A DNA stretch of 64,000 nucleotides from DATJKD01 sp963728295 (lineage in GTDB: Bacteria; Pseudomonadota; Gammaproteobacteria; Steroidobacterales; Steroidobacteraceae), in the NCBI GenBank assembly GCA_963728295.1, contig CAVSKB010000006.1, positions 1 to 64,000 of the forward strand. The letters run 5' to 3'. A program made the position numbers and the translations under genes. Shown in pieces: positions 49,973 through 59,371 of this stretch; position 1 is the stretch's first letter; each line of letters starts with the position of its first letter. A model generated the notes under the pieces. The model saw only the letters and a program-made list of their open reading frames with translations. It made no database searches and was not told the DNA's origin.

Positions 49973-51227
49973 GGTAGGTCACCCGCTCGGGCGGTTGCCG
50001 GGTCCGGTCGATGCGCGTGTACCACGGCATCAGCAGGAAGAATGCGAAGTAGACGAGGCCGAACACCCGCGCCGCATTCGTGTAACCGGGAGTGGCGGGC
50101 TGCAGCCCGAGCCAGCCGAGCGCGACGAAACTGATCGCGAAGGCGATCAGGAAGGTCCTGAAGATCGGCCCGCGGTAACGGATCGACCGGACCTTCCCGC
50201 GATCGAGCCAGGGCACGAACGCGAGCAGCACGACCGCCGCGCCCATCAGCCCGACGCCGGCCAGCTTGTTCGGCACCGCCCGCAGGATTGCGTAGAACGG
50301 GGTGAAGTACCACACCGGCGCGATGTGCTCGGGCGTCTGCAGCGAGTTTGCCGGGTCGAAGTTCGCGTGCTCGAGGAAGTAGCCGCCCAGCTCCGGCGCG
50401 AAAAACACGATGAGGCAGAACACGATCAGGAACACGCCGACGCCCACCAGGTCCTTCACCGTGTAGTAGGGATGGAACGGAATGCCGTCGAGCGGATGGC
50501 CGTCCGGACCCTTGACGTTCTTGATCTCCACTCCGTCCGGGTTGTTCGAACCGACCTCGTGCAGCGCGAGGATGTGCGCGATGACCAGGAATATCAGCGC
50601 CAGCGGCAGCGCGGCCACGTGCAGCGCGAAGAACCGGTTCAGGGTCACGTCCGAGATGTAGTAATCGCCGCGGATCCACTCGACCAGCGAGTTTCCGATC
50701 CACGGGATCGCGCCGAACAGCGAGACGATTACCTGCGCGCCCCAGTAGGACATGTTGCCCCAGGGCATCAGGTAACCGAAAAACGCCTCCGCCATCAGGC
50801 AGAGATAGATCAGGAATCCGAAGATCCACAGCAGCTCGCGCGGCTTCTGATACGAGCCGTAGAGCAGCGCACGGAACATGTGCAGGTAGACGACGACGAA
50901 GAAGGCGGAGGCTCCCGTCGAGTGCAGATAGCGGATCAGCCAGCCCCACTCCACGTCGCGCATGATGTACTCGACCGAACTGAACGCCTCGGCGGCCGAC
51001 GGCTTGTAGTTCATGGTCAGGAAGATGCCGGTAACGATCTGGATGACCAGCACCAGCAGCGCGAGCGAGCCGAAGTAGTACCAGAAGTTGAAATTCTTCG
51101 GCGCGTAGTACTCCGACACGTGCTCCTTCCACATCTTCGTCATCGGGAAGCGCGCGTCGATCCACGCACCGAGCGCCGCCAGCCTGCCGCCGTTCCGGCG
51201 CGCGGCCCCCACGTTGCTCTCGATCAT
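49962..51227 (-). CDS. petB: Cytochrome b of the bc1 complex
   Basis: The product is 421 residues with eight membrane helices and the four haem-ligand His in YLHSTGASAFFVVVYLHMFR and RFFALHVAALPLALIFLVIA-H. The Qo-site motif, PEWY in most ubiquinol complexes, reads PVWY here (IAPVWYFTPFYAILRAVPNK). It oxidises quinol and drives the Q cycle. It overlaps petA by 4 bases (ATGA). Confidence 0.97.
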   Translation of the reverse strand: MIESNVGAARRNGGRLAALGAWIDARFPMTKMWKEHVSEYYAPKNFNFWYYFGSLALLVLVIQIVTGIFLTMNYKPSAAEAFSSVEYIMRDVEWGWLIRYLHSTGASAFFVVVYLHMFRALLYGSYQKPRELLWIFGFLIYLCLMAEAFFGYLMPWGNMSYWGAQVIVSLFGAIPWIGNSLVEWIRGDYYISDVTLNRFFALHVAALPLALIFLVIAHILALHEVGSNNPDGVEIKNVKGPDGHPLDGIPFHPYYTVKDLVGVGVFLIVFCLIVFFAPELGGYFLEHANFDPANSLQTPEHIAPVWYFTPFYAILRAVPNKLAGVGLMGAAVVLLAFVPWLDRGKVRSIRYRGPIFRTFLIAFAISFVALGWLGLQPATPGYTNAARVFGLVYFAFFLLMPWYTRIDRTRQPPERVTYHAH

Positions 51228-51814
51228 GCGTTCCCCGTTTCGGCCCCGATCAGGAGCCGGCTGTCGCTCAGGTATCGGTAGGGCGGGACGGACAGGTTCG
51301 TCGGCGCCGGGACGTCCTTGAACACCCGGCCGGAGAGATCAAATTTCGAGCCATGGCAGGGACAGAAGAAACCACCCGGCCAGTCAGCGGCAACGGTCAC
51401 GTCGCCGGGCGTGAACCGGTCGAGCGGCGCGCAGCCCAGATGCGTGCATACGCCGACCAGCACCAGGTACTCCGGCTTGAGCGCGCGCGCCGGGCTGCGC
51501 GCGAAGTCAGGCTGCTCGGAATGAGTCGAATCCGGATCGCGCAGCAGCGGCGCCATACCCTCGAGCTGCGTAAGCATCTGCGGAGTGCGGTGCACGATGT
51601 AGATCGCCTTGCCGCGCCATTCGACCTTGATCATGGCACCCGGTTCGATCTTGCTGATGTCGACCTCGACCGGGGCACCGAGCGCCTTTGCGCGGGCGCT
51701 CGGCTTCCAGGAGGCGAGGAATGGAACGGCTGCGAAGGCCGCGCCGACGACGCCGGTGGCAACGGTGGCAACGGTCAGGAACTGGCGCCTGCCCGTGTCG
51801 ACTTGATCGCTCAT
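51224..51814 (-). CDS. petA: Rieske iron-sulfur protein of the bc1 complex
   Basis: The product is 196 residues from ATG 51814 (MSDQVDTGRRQFLTVATVAT). A twin-arginine signal/anchor (GRRQFLTVATVATGVVGAAF) precedes the Rieske domain. The 2Fe-2S ligands are in VCTHLGCAPLD and GGFFCPCHGSKFDLSGRV. I preferred this start over an in-frame one 24 bases upstream because the Tat motif then sits at the usual distance. It is first in the petABC operon. Confidence 0.96.
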   Translation of the reverse strand: MSDQVDTGRRQFLTVATVATGVVGAAFAAVPFLASWKPSARAKALGAPVEVDISKIEPGAMIKVEWRGKAIYIVHRTPQMLTQLEGMAPLLRDPDSTHSEQPDFARSPARALKPEYLVLVGVCTHLGCAPLDRFTPGDVTVAADWPGGFFCPCHGSKFDLSGRVFKDVPAPTNLSVPPYRYLSDSRLLIGAETGNA

Positions 51815-51921
51815 CCGGCGTACTCCTCGCGAAGCCACGCATTATATGGGAAACGGGACATGCCTGATTTCCACCGGCGCGCCGCGTGGGATCCGCCGCG
51901 GTCGAAACCACGTATGCCCTT

Positions 51922-53184
51922 TCAGCGGTCGGCGACGCGACGGATCTGGGCCCCGAGCCCCTGCAGCTTTTCCTCGATGCACTCGTAGCCCCGGTCGATG
52001 TGGTAGATCCGTTCCACGTCGGTCGTACCTTCCGCCACGAGCCCGGCCAGGACCAGGCTCGCCGAAGCTCGCAGATCGGTGGCCATCACCGGCGCGGCGG
52101 TCAGACGCGGCACGCCCTTGATGATCGCCGTGTTGCCCTCGAGGCGGATCTCCGCACCCATGCGCCGCATCTCGAGCATGTGCATGAATCGATTCTCGAA
52201 GATCGTCTCGATGATCGTCCCCACGCCCTCCGCCACCGTATTGAGAGCAGCGAACTGCGCCTGCATGTCGGTGGGGAACCCGGGATGCGGGGCGGTGCGG
52301 ATATCGACCGATCGAGGTCGACGGTCGCGCATGTCGATTTCGATCCAGCTGTCGCCGCGCGACACGAGCGCGCCGGCCTCCTCGAGCTTGCCGAGCACCG
52401 CATCGAGATGTTCGGGCCGCACGTTGCGCACGCGGACCCGGCCGCCGCTGATCGCTCCCGCCACGAGGTAGGTGCCCGCCTCGATGCGGTCGGGCAGCAC
52501 GTCATACTCCGCGCCGTGCAGCGACTCGACACCGTCGATCGTGATCGTGTCGGTACCGGCGCCGGAAATCCGCGCGCCCATCGCGGTCAGGAAATTCGCG
52601 AGATCGACCACCTCGGGCTCGCGCGCGGCGTTCTCCAGCACGGTGCGGCCGTCGGCGAGCGCAGCGGCCATCATCAGGTTCTCGGTGCCCGTCACCGTGA
52701 CGGTCTCGAGGACGATGCGCGCGCCCTTGAGCCGCCCCGAGCGCGCCTTGATGTAGCCGCCCTCGATGTGCACGTCGGCACCCATGGCCTGCAGCCCGGC
52801 GACGTGGATGTTCACAGGTCGCGCGCCGATCGCGCAACCGCCGGGCAGCGAGACATCCGCGGCGCCGTGGCGCGCGACCAGCGGCCCGAGCACCAGGATC
52901 GAGGCGCGCATGGTCTTGACCAGGTCATAGGGCGCAAAAGTCGCCCGCAGCGTGCGCGGGTCTACTTCGATGCGCTGTCGTTCGTTGACCGTGACGCTCG
53001 CGCCGAGCCGGCCGAGAAGCTCGATCATGGTCGTGACGTCGTTCAGGTGCGGAACGTTGCCGATCGTCACCGGGCCGTCGGCGAGCAGCGCGCCGGCCAG
53101 GATCGGCAGCGTGGCGTTCTTGGCTCCGGAAATGCGTACCTCGCCGTCGAGCGGTACGCCACCGCGGATCTGCAGTTTGTCCAC
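51922..53184 (-). CDS. murA: UDP-GlcNAc 1-carboxyvinyltransferase MurA
   Basis: The product is 420 residues of the EPSP-synthase fold. MDKLQIRGGVPLDGEVRISG and AKNATLPILAGALLADGPVT open the protein. The active-site Cys that fosfomycin modifies is present in LPGGCAIGARPVNIHVAGL. It makes the first committed peptidoglycan precursor. The gene ibaG ends 13 bases before its start on the same strand, a common pairing. Confidence 0.97.
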   Translation of the reverse strand: MDKLQIRGGVPLDGEVRISGAKNATLPILAGALLADGPVTIGNVPHLNDVTTMIELLGRLGASVTVNERQRIEVDPRTLRATFAPYDLVKTMRASILVLGPLVARHGAADVSLPGGCAIGARPVNIHVAGLQAMGADVHIEGGYIKARSGRLKGARIVLETVTVTGTENLMMAAALADGRTVLENAAREPEVVDLANFLTAMGARISGAGTDTITIDGVESLHGAEYDVLPDRIEAGTYLVAGAISGGRVRVRNVRPEHLDAVLGKLEEAGALVSRGDSWIEIDMRDRRPRSVDIRTAPHPGFPTDMQAQFAALNTVAEGVGTIIETIFENRFMHMLEMRRMGAEIRLEGNTAIIKGVPRLTAAPVMATDLRASASLVLAGLVAEGTTDVERIYHIDRGYECIEEKLQGLGAQIRRVADR

Positions 53185-53196
53185 GCGGGCTCTCCG

Positions 53197-53454
53197 TCAG
53201 CGCGGGTTCCGGGTGTCCGCGAGGTCGGCCCATTCCTGAGGCGTGTAGGCCTCGATCGACAGCGCGTGGATCTCCCGGCCCATGCGCGCACCGAGGGTGG
53301 CGTAGATCTGCTGATGACGCTTGATCGATCGCGCGCCTTCGAATCGGTCGGAGACGATCACCGCCGTGAAATGGGTGTCGTCGTCGGTGGCCACGCGGAC
53401 CCGGGCGCCGGGCAGACCGGCCTCGATCAACCGGGTAACTTCGTCGGCGGTCAT
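53197..53454 (-). CDS. ibaG: BolA-family protein IbaG
   Basis: The product is 85 residues from ATG 53454 (MTADEVTRLIEAGLPGARVR). The BolA fold is shown by DDTHFTAVIVSDRFEGARSI and KRHQQIYATLGARMGREIHA, with the conserved His residues. It is linked to iron-sulfur trafficking with glutaredoxins, and to acid stress in E. coli. The position beside murA is conserved. Confidence 0.93.
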   Translation of the reverse strand: MTADEVTRLIEAGLPGARVRVATDDDTHFTAVIVSDRFEGARSIKRHQQIYATLGARMGREIHALSIEAYTPQEWADLADTRNPR

Positions 53455-53569
53455 GGCCGGGCCTCGCGGAAAGGGCCGCGATTCTACCGCAAGCGGGCGC
53501 GCCTCGGGTTCCGACGCCAGGATCGGGCGAAAGGTATGATCGCAGCCGGACCACGCTGGAGCCTGCAGG

Positions 53570-54557
53570 ATGACCGGCGCGAACCTCGACGTTGAGCAGC
53601 TCATCGCCCGCGGCCGGCGCGTCCTCGCGACCGAGGCCGAGGCCGTGGCGGCGCTCGAGCTTCGCCTGGGGAGCGAGTTCGCGCACGCCTGCGGACTGCT
53701 GCTTACCTGCAAGGGACGGATCGTCGTCACGGGCATGGGCAAATCGGGTCACGTCGCGGGCAAAATCGCGGCGACGCTCGCCAGCACGGGCAGCCCGGCA
53801 TTCTTCCTGCACCCCGCCGAGGCGATCCACGGCGACATCGGCATGATCACCGCGGCGGACGTCGTGCTCGCGCTTTCGAATTCCGGCGAGACCGACGAGC
53901 TCACGACCATCCTGCCGGTGATCAAGCGTCTCGGCGTGGCGCTGATCGCGATGACCGGGAACCGCAATTCGACGCTCGCGCGCTACGCGACGGTGGTGCT
54001 GGATGTGAGCGTCCCGGCGGAGGCTTGTTCGCTCAATCTCGCTCCCACCGCGAGCACCACGGCATCCCTGGCCATGGGCGACGCACTCGCCGTGGCGATC
54101 CTGGAGGCCCGCGGCTTCACCGAGGAGGACTTCGCGCGCTCGCACCCGGGCGGCACGCTCGGCCGCCGGCTGCTGCTGCACGTCGAAGACGTGATGCGCA
54201 AGGGAGACGCCCTGCCAGCGGTCGAGCCAGGCACCACCTTGAGCGCGGGGCTCCTCGAGATGAGCCGCAAGGGGCTTGGAATGACGACGATCGTCGATGC
54301 GGGGCGCCGCGTCATCGGCGTCTTCACCGACGGTGATCTGCGACGGGTCCTGGACGGGCAGGTCGACGTGCACGCGACCACCATGAGGGAAATCATGACG
54401 CGAGCGCCCCAGGGTCGCGCGCCCGCAGATGCTCGCTGCCGAGGCGGTGCACCTGATGGAGGAACACCGCATCACGGCGCTCCCCGTGGTCGACGATGAC
54501 GGCCGGTTGATCGGCGCGCTCAACGTTCACGACCTGCTGCGCGCGGGAGTCATGTGA
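53570..54557 (+). CDS. kdsD: Arabinose-5-phosphate isomerase KdsD (one frameshift)
   Basis: The SIS domain (GRIVVTGMGKSGHVAGKIAA, ALSNSGETDELTTILPVI) spans about residues 35-180 and a CBS pair follows (VEDVMRKGDALPAVEPGTTL). One extra base near 54412, in a C run, shifts the frame before RPQMLAAEAVHLMEEHRITA; the sequence then ends ALNVHDLLRAGVM at 54557. Corrected length is about 328 residues. It makes arabinose-5-phosphate for Kdo. Its stop overlaps kdsC by 4 bases. Confidence 0.94.
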
Positions 54558-55066
54558 CGATGGACCCACTGCACGAGCGTGCCCGCCGGATCCGCCTTCT
54601 CGTGCTCGACGTCGACGGTGTGCTCACCGACGGGCGGCTCCATTTCGGCGCATCGGGCGAGGAGATGAAGACTTTCCACGTACGTGACGGCGCCGGGCTT
54701 GTCGCCCTGCAGCGCGCGGGAGTCACGGTGGCCATCGTCTCCGGCCGCAGCTCCCCCGCGGTGGAGCGCCGTGCGGCGGAGCTCGGCATCCGTCTCGTGC
54801 GGCAGGGCGCGACCGACAAGGCACACGAGGTCGAAACGCTCGCCGCACGGCTAGGCACCACGCGCGAGGAAATCGCCTGCATGGGAGACGACACGCCGGA
54901 TCTGCCGATGATGCGCCGCGCCGCGCTCGCGATCGCGGTCGCCGACGCGCACGCCGAGGTCATCGAGGCGGCGGACTGGGTCACGACACACAAGGGCGGC
55001 GATGGCGCCGTGCGAGAAGTATGCGACCTGTTACTCCGCGCTCGCCAGGCTCCGGTCAGCGTCTGA
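54554..55066 (+). CDS. kdsC: Kdo-8-phosphate phosphatase KdsC
   Basis: The product is 170 residues from GTG 54554, overlapping the kdsD stop. The HAD nucleophile is LLVLDVDGVLTDG, followed by VAIVSGRSSPAVERRAAELG and CMGDDTPDLPMMRRAALAIA. It is the C0-type HAD lacking a cap, as in KdsC tetramers. It dephosphorylates Kdo-8-phosphate. It overlaps lptC by 46 bases. Confidence 0.96.
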   Translation: MTMDPLHERARRIRLLVLDVDGVLTDGRLHFGASGEEMKTFHVRDGAGLVALQRAGVTVAIVSGRSSPAVERRAAELGIRLVRQGATDKAHEVETLAARLGTTREEIACMGDDTPDLPMMRRAALAIAVADAHAEVIEAADWVTTHKGGDGAVREVCDLLLRARQAPVSV

Positions 55067-55599
55067 TCGTCATGGTATCGGCGCTCGCCGGTGCCGTGCT
55101 GCTCTTCGAGCTGCTGGCGGGCCGCGGCCGCGAGGAGCTGGGTCCCGGCGAGCCGGAGGAGCATCGTGGCTACTACATGGAGGATGCCACCCTGACCGAG
55201 ATGGGGCCGGACGGCAAGCCGCGGATCGTCGTCAATGCGGCGAACATCGAGCAGGAGCTCGATGACGACAGCGTGGTCCTGCACGACCTGCGGCTCGACT
55301 ACGTGCCCGGAGATGCCGGCACCTGGGCCGTCACGGCGAAGAGCGGGCGCATGCCACCCGACCGCAGCTCGCTGCTGCTCTCGGGCGACGTCACTATCAC
55401 GGGGAGCGACGACCAGGGCTCGCCGGTTATCGTCACGGATCGGCTCACTTACGACACCACGAAGGATTACATCCAGACCCCGGAGTTCGTCAGCATCCGC
55501 TTCGGCAAGCACGTGCTCGGCGGCCGCGGCCTGCGCGCCAATTTGAACGCCGGGACGCTACGACTAGAATCCAACGTCAATGGCCGCTTCACGCCCTGA
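55021..55599 (+). CDS. lptC: LPS export protein LptC
   Basis: The product is 192 residues. A single N-terminal membrane helix (LIVMVSALAGAVLLFELLAG) anchors a periplasmic beta-jellyroll domain (EDATLTEMGPDGKPRIVVNA, DRLTYDTTKDYIQTPEFVSI). LptC receives LPS from LptBFG and passes it to LptA. ATG 55021 lies inside kdsC. The stop overlaps lptA. Identity rests on fold, length and operon position. Confidence 0.92.
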   Translation: MRPVTPRSPGSGQRLIVMVSALAGAVLLFELLAGRGREELGPGEPEEHRGYYMEDATLTEMGPDGKPRIVVNAANIEQELDDDSVVLHDLRLDYVPGDAGTWAVTAKSGRMPPDRSSLLLSGDVTITGSDDQGSPVIVTDRLTYDTTKDYIQTPEFVSIRFGKHVLGGRGLRANLNAGTLRLESNVNGRFTP

Positions 55600-56228
55600 G
55601 ATCTCCCTCGCGCTGCTCGCGGCGCTGCTCGTCGCGGGCGCGGCCGTCCCGGAGCCCAGCCTGGCCGCGCCGAATTCCGAGCTGCCGATCAACCTCGAGG
55701 CCGCTTCCTCGGATTTCGACTATCGCAACAACACGCTGCTCTTCCGCCGCGTCCGGATCACGCCAGGGAACGATGCAGGTGGAGGCCGACGAGGCGCGTG
55801 CCAACGGGCTCAACTTCGAGAACTCGGAATGGAACCTGTCTGGCGCGGTGCGTATCCACGTGCCGGACGGACGCCTGAACTCCGGCGAGGCGAAGGTCAC
55901 CTTCCAGAACAACGAGATTTCACGCGCTTTGATCCGCGGTCAGCCTGCATCCTTCGAGCAGCGGCTGAAGGACCAGGAGAAGCTCGCGCGTGGGCGCGCG
56001 AGCTCGATCGAGTACGACGTGCGGGCCGGCACGGTGCGCCTGAGCGGCGACGCCTGGCTCACCGACGGACAGAACGAGATTCGTGGCGACACGCTGATCT
56101 ACGACATCGGTCGGCAGAGGATAGTCGGCAATCCCACGGGCCGCGATCCCGGCGGCGTCCACATCACGATCAAGCCTGGTAGCGGAACGACGAGCACAGG
56201 AGAGGCGCCGAAGGATCCGGCTCCATGA
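55580..56228 (+). CDS. lptA: LPS periplasmic bridge protein LptA (one frameshift)
   Basis: A signal peptide (ALLAALLVAGAAVPEPSLAA) precedes an OstA-like beta-jellyroll. SELPINLEAASSDFDYRNNT leads into an extra base near 55764, after which MQVEADEARANGLNFENSEW and VTFQNNEISRALIRGQPASF follow. Corrected length is about 215 residues. The last 26 residues are low-complexity. Its stop overlaps lptB by 4 bases. The break is probably a sequence error, since LPS export is essential in most gammaproteobacteria. Confidence 0.92.
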
Positions 56229-56950
56229 GCCTGCTTCGGGCCGAGTCGCTCGGCAAGAGCTACCGCTCGCGCCAGGTCGTCAAGGACCTCTCGCTGGAGG
56301 TCGCCTCGGGTGAGGTCGTTGGCCTGCTTGGGCCGAACGGCGCGGGCAAGACAACCGCGTTCTACATGATCGTGGGCCTGGTGCCGAGCGATGCAGGTCG
56401 CATCTGGCTCGATGACCGTGAGCTTACCCGCCTGCCGATGTACCGCCGCGCGCAGCTCGGCGTGGGCTACCTCCCGCAGGAAGCATCGGTGTTCCGCAAG
56501 CTGTCGGTCGAGGACAACATCCTGGCGATCCTCGAGACGCGCTCCGAGCTCGACGGTGGAGAGCGCGAAGCGGCGCTCGAGAAGCTGCTCGAGGAGCTGC
56601 ATATCGGCCACATCCGCGAGAGTGCGGGCGTCGCGCTGTCGGGCGGCGAGCGGCGGCGCGTCGAGATCGCGCGCGCGCTCGCCGCCGAACCGCGCTTCAT
56701 ACTCCTGGACGAACCCTTCGCCGGCGTCGATCCGATATCTGTGCTCGACATCCAGCGAATCATCCGGCATCTCGTTTCGCGCAACATCGGCGTGCTGATC
56801 ACCGACCATAACGTGCGGGAAACGCTCGGCATCTGCGGCCGCGCATACATCGTCAGCACGGGAAGTGTGATCGCGGCCGGATCCGCGGAGGAGATCCTTG
56901 CCAATCGCGAGGTGCGTGAGGTCTACTTGGGTCAGGATTTCCGACTCTAA
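56225..56950 (+). CDS. lptB: LPS export ABC transporter ATPase LptB
   Basis: The product is 241 residues and intact. Walker A is GLLGPNGAGKTTAFYMIVGL, the Q-loop is GVGYLPQEASVFRKLS, the signature is ALSGGERRRVEIARALA and Walker B is FILLDEPFAGVDPISV. It energises LPS extraction with LptFG, whose genes are not in the window. It lies between lptA and rpoN as usual. Confidence 0.97.
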   Translation: MSLLRAESLGKSYRSRQVVKDLSLEVASGEVVGLLGPNGAGKTTAFYMIVGLVPSDAGRIWLDDRELTRLPMYRRAQLGVGYLPQEASVFRKLSVEDNILAILETRSELDGGEREAALEKLLEELHIGHIRESAGVALSGGERRRVEIARALAAEPRFILLDEPFAGVDPISVLDIQRIIRHLVSRNIGVLITDHNVRETLGICGRAYIVSTGSVIAAGSAEEILANREVREVYLGQDFRL

Positions 56951-57026
56951 CCGGGGCTCGATCGTCGTACCCCGGCGACCGTCCCGCCGGTGCTCCCGGG
57001 GTGACTACCGACCGAAGCAGGGATAC

Positions 57027-58470
57027 ATGCTCAAGCCGGCGCTGCAGCTGAGACTCGGTCAGCAGCTGACCATGACACCGCAGCTGCAGCAGGCGATCAA
57101 GCTGCTGCAGCTGCCTGTCCTCGAGCTGCAGGCCCAGGTCCAGCAGGCGCTGGAAACCAACGTCATGCTCGAGGTGGACGAGGAGGAGTCCCAGGAGCTG
57201 ACGCCCGCCGAGTCCGAGCAGACCGTCGATCAGCAGCCGGACGCCGACGAGGGAGCTCGCGAGGAGGAAGTCAGCGTCGAGATGGTCGACCCGTGGGAAG
57301 ACGCGTCCACGCCAGCCGGCGAGAAGCGAACGCACGACGACGACGACCGGCCGCTCGAGTTCGCCGACGAGAGCGAGCGCGACCTCCACCAGCACTTGAT
57401 CTGGCAGCTCGAAATCAGCCCGCTCGATCCGCGCCAGGTGTGGATAGGCGAGGCAATCATCGACGCGCTGAACGACGACGGCTATCTCACCGAGACGCTC
57501 GCCGACATCTCGCGAGAGCCTGACCACCGATCTGCCCGTCACCCTCGACGAGGTCGAGCAGGTGCTCGCGTACGTGCAGACCTTCGATCCCGCCGGGATC
57601 GGCGCGCGGAGCGTCTCCGAGTGCCTGTGTCTGCAGCTCGCTCAGCTCGAGCCGGAGACGCCTGGGCGCGAGCTCGCGCTCAAGCTCGCGCAGGAACACC
57701 TGCAGGACGTTGCCGACCGCGACGTAACCGCGCTGCGGCGCACGCTCAACGTGGACGAGGACGCGCTGCAGGAAGCCATGGCCTTGATCCAGGGTTGCCA
57801 GCCACGTCCCGGGTCATCGTTCCAGTCGTCGCAGCCCGAGTACATCGTCCCGGACGTGTTCGTAAAGCGCACCGGGCAAGGCTGGGCCGTCGAGATCAAC
57901 CCGGCTTCCGTCCCGCGTCTCAAGGTCAACCAGAGCTACGCCGGCGTCGTGGCGCGATCCGCCGACTACGCATCGCTGCGGGCGCAGCTGCAGGAGGCGC
58001 GCTGGTTGATCCGCAGCCTCGAGATCCGCAACGAGACACTGCTCAAGGTCGCGCGCACGATCGTCCAGCGTCAGTCCGCCTTTCTCGAGAAGGGCGACGA
58101 GGCCATGGAACCGATGATCCTGCGGGACGTCGCCGAGGCAGTCAGCATGCACGAATCGACGATTTCGCGCGTCACGACCGGCAAGTACATGCACACGCCG
58201 CGCGGGATTTTCGAGTTCCGGTATTTTTTCTCCAGCCACGTCTCGGGTACCGACGGCGGCGACGTCTCCTCGGTCGCGATACGCGCGCGTATCCGCCGCC
58301 TGATCGCCGACGAGGATGCGACCCGGCCGCTCTCGGACGCCCAGCTCGCGGAGCTGCTCGCGTCGGAAGGAATCAAGGTTGCGCGGCGGACCGTGGCGAA
58401 GTACCGCGAATCGCTCGGTCTCGCCTCGTCGAGCGAGCGACGCCAGGCGGCCGCGCGGCAACAGGCGTAG
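57027..58470 (+). CDS. rpoN: RNA polymerase sigma-54 factor RpoN (one frameshift)
   Basis: Region I is Gln/Leu rich (LQLRLGQQLTMTPQLQQAIK), an acidic region II spans about 55-110, and the core-binding and DNA-binding domains follow. The C-terminal RpoN box ARRTVAKYRESLGL is intact. One extra C near 57515 separates TETLADIS from ESLTTDLPVTLDEVEQVLAY. Corrected length is about 480 residues. It should read the -24/-12 promoter of pilA at 11298. rapZ follows directly, with no hpf or ptsN between. Confidence 0.94.
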
Positions 58471-58479
58471 GCCAGGCGC

Positions 58480-59352
58480 ATGCGTCTGATCGTCGTCAGC
58501 GGTCTGTCGGGCTCCGGCAAGAGCATCGCGCTCAACATGCTGGAGGATCTCGATTACTACTGCGTCGACAACATCCCCGCCGGGCTGCTGCCCGGGCTGG
58601 TCGACTATACGGTCCGGAGCCACCAGCCTGACTACGAGCGCACAGCGGTGGGCCTCGACGCACGCAACCGGCCCGAGGACCTTGCGGACGTCCCGCGGCA
58701 GGTCGAGGAACTGCGGCGCTCGGGCATCCGCTGCGAGATCGTGTTCCTGCGCGCGGAAAACGAGGTGCTCATCAAGCGCTTCAGCGAGACGCGGCGACGC
58801 CACCCGCTGAGCCGCGCCGGGCTCGGCCTGCAGGAAGCGCTCCAGCAGGAGCAGCGGCTGCTCGCGCCTGTCGCGAATGCCGCCGATCTATCCATCGACA
58901 CGTCGCGCCTGTCGGTGCACGAGCTGCGCGAGCTGGTGCGGGAGCGTGTCGTCGAGCGGCGCGGCACGGCGCCATCGCTGCTGTTCGAGTCTTTCGCGTA
59001 CCGGCACGGTGTCCCCGACGACGCGGATTTCGTCTTCGACTCGCGCTCGCTGCCAAACCCCTACTGGGAATCGTCGCTCCGCACGCTGAGCGGTCGCGAC
59101 GCGGCGGTCGCCGATTTCCTCGCTGGGCACGACGAAGTGCAGCGCTTTCACGACGACGTTACGGGGTTTCTCGAACGCTGGCTGCCGTCGCTCGCGCGCT
59201 CGAGCCGCAGCTACGTGACGATCGCGATCGGCTGCACCGGCGGACAGCACCGCTCGGTCTATCTCGCGGAGCGGCTCGCGTCGCACTTCGAGGGGCGCTT
59301 CGGACACGCGCTGATCCGTCACCGCGACCTCGAGGACCACCTCCGGAAATGA
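58480..59352 (+). CDS. rapZ: RNase adapter protein RapZ
   Basis: The product is 290 residues. Walker A is VVSGLSGSGKSIALNMLED, followed by YYCVDNIPAGLLPGL, and the C-terminal domain has IAIGCTGGQHRSVYLAERLA. In E. coli RapZ guides RNase E to GlmZ sRNA and so sets GlmS levels and UDP-GlcNAc supply. It starts 9 bases after rpoN. In many relatives hpf, ptsN and npr accompany it; they are absent here. Confidence 0.96.
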   Translation: MRLIVVSGLSGSGKSIALNMLEDLDYYCVDNIPAGLLPGLVDYTVRSHQPDYERTAVGLDARNRPEDLADVPRQVEELRRSGIRCEIVFLRAENEVLIKRFSETRRRHPLSRAGLGLQEALQQEQRLLAPVANAADLSIDTSRLSVHELRELVRERVVERRGTAPSLLFESFAYRHGVPDDADFVFDSRSLPNPYWESSLRTLSGRDAAVADFLAGHDEVQRFHDDVTGFLERWLPSLARSSRSYVTIAIGCTGGQHRSVYLAERLASHFEGRFGHALIRHRDLEDHLRK

Positions 59353-59371
59353 TCCGGGTCAGCCCGGGGTC

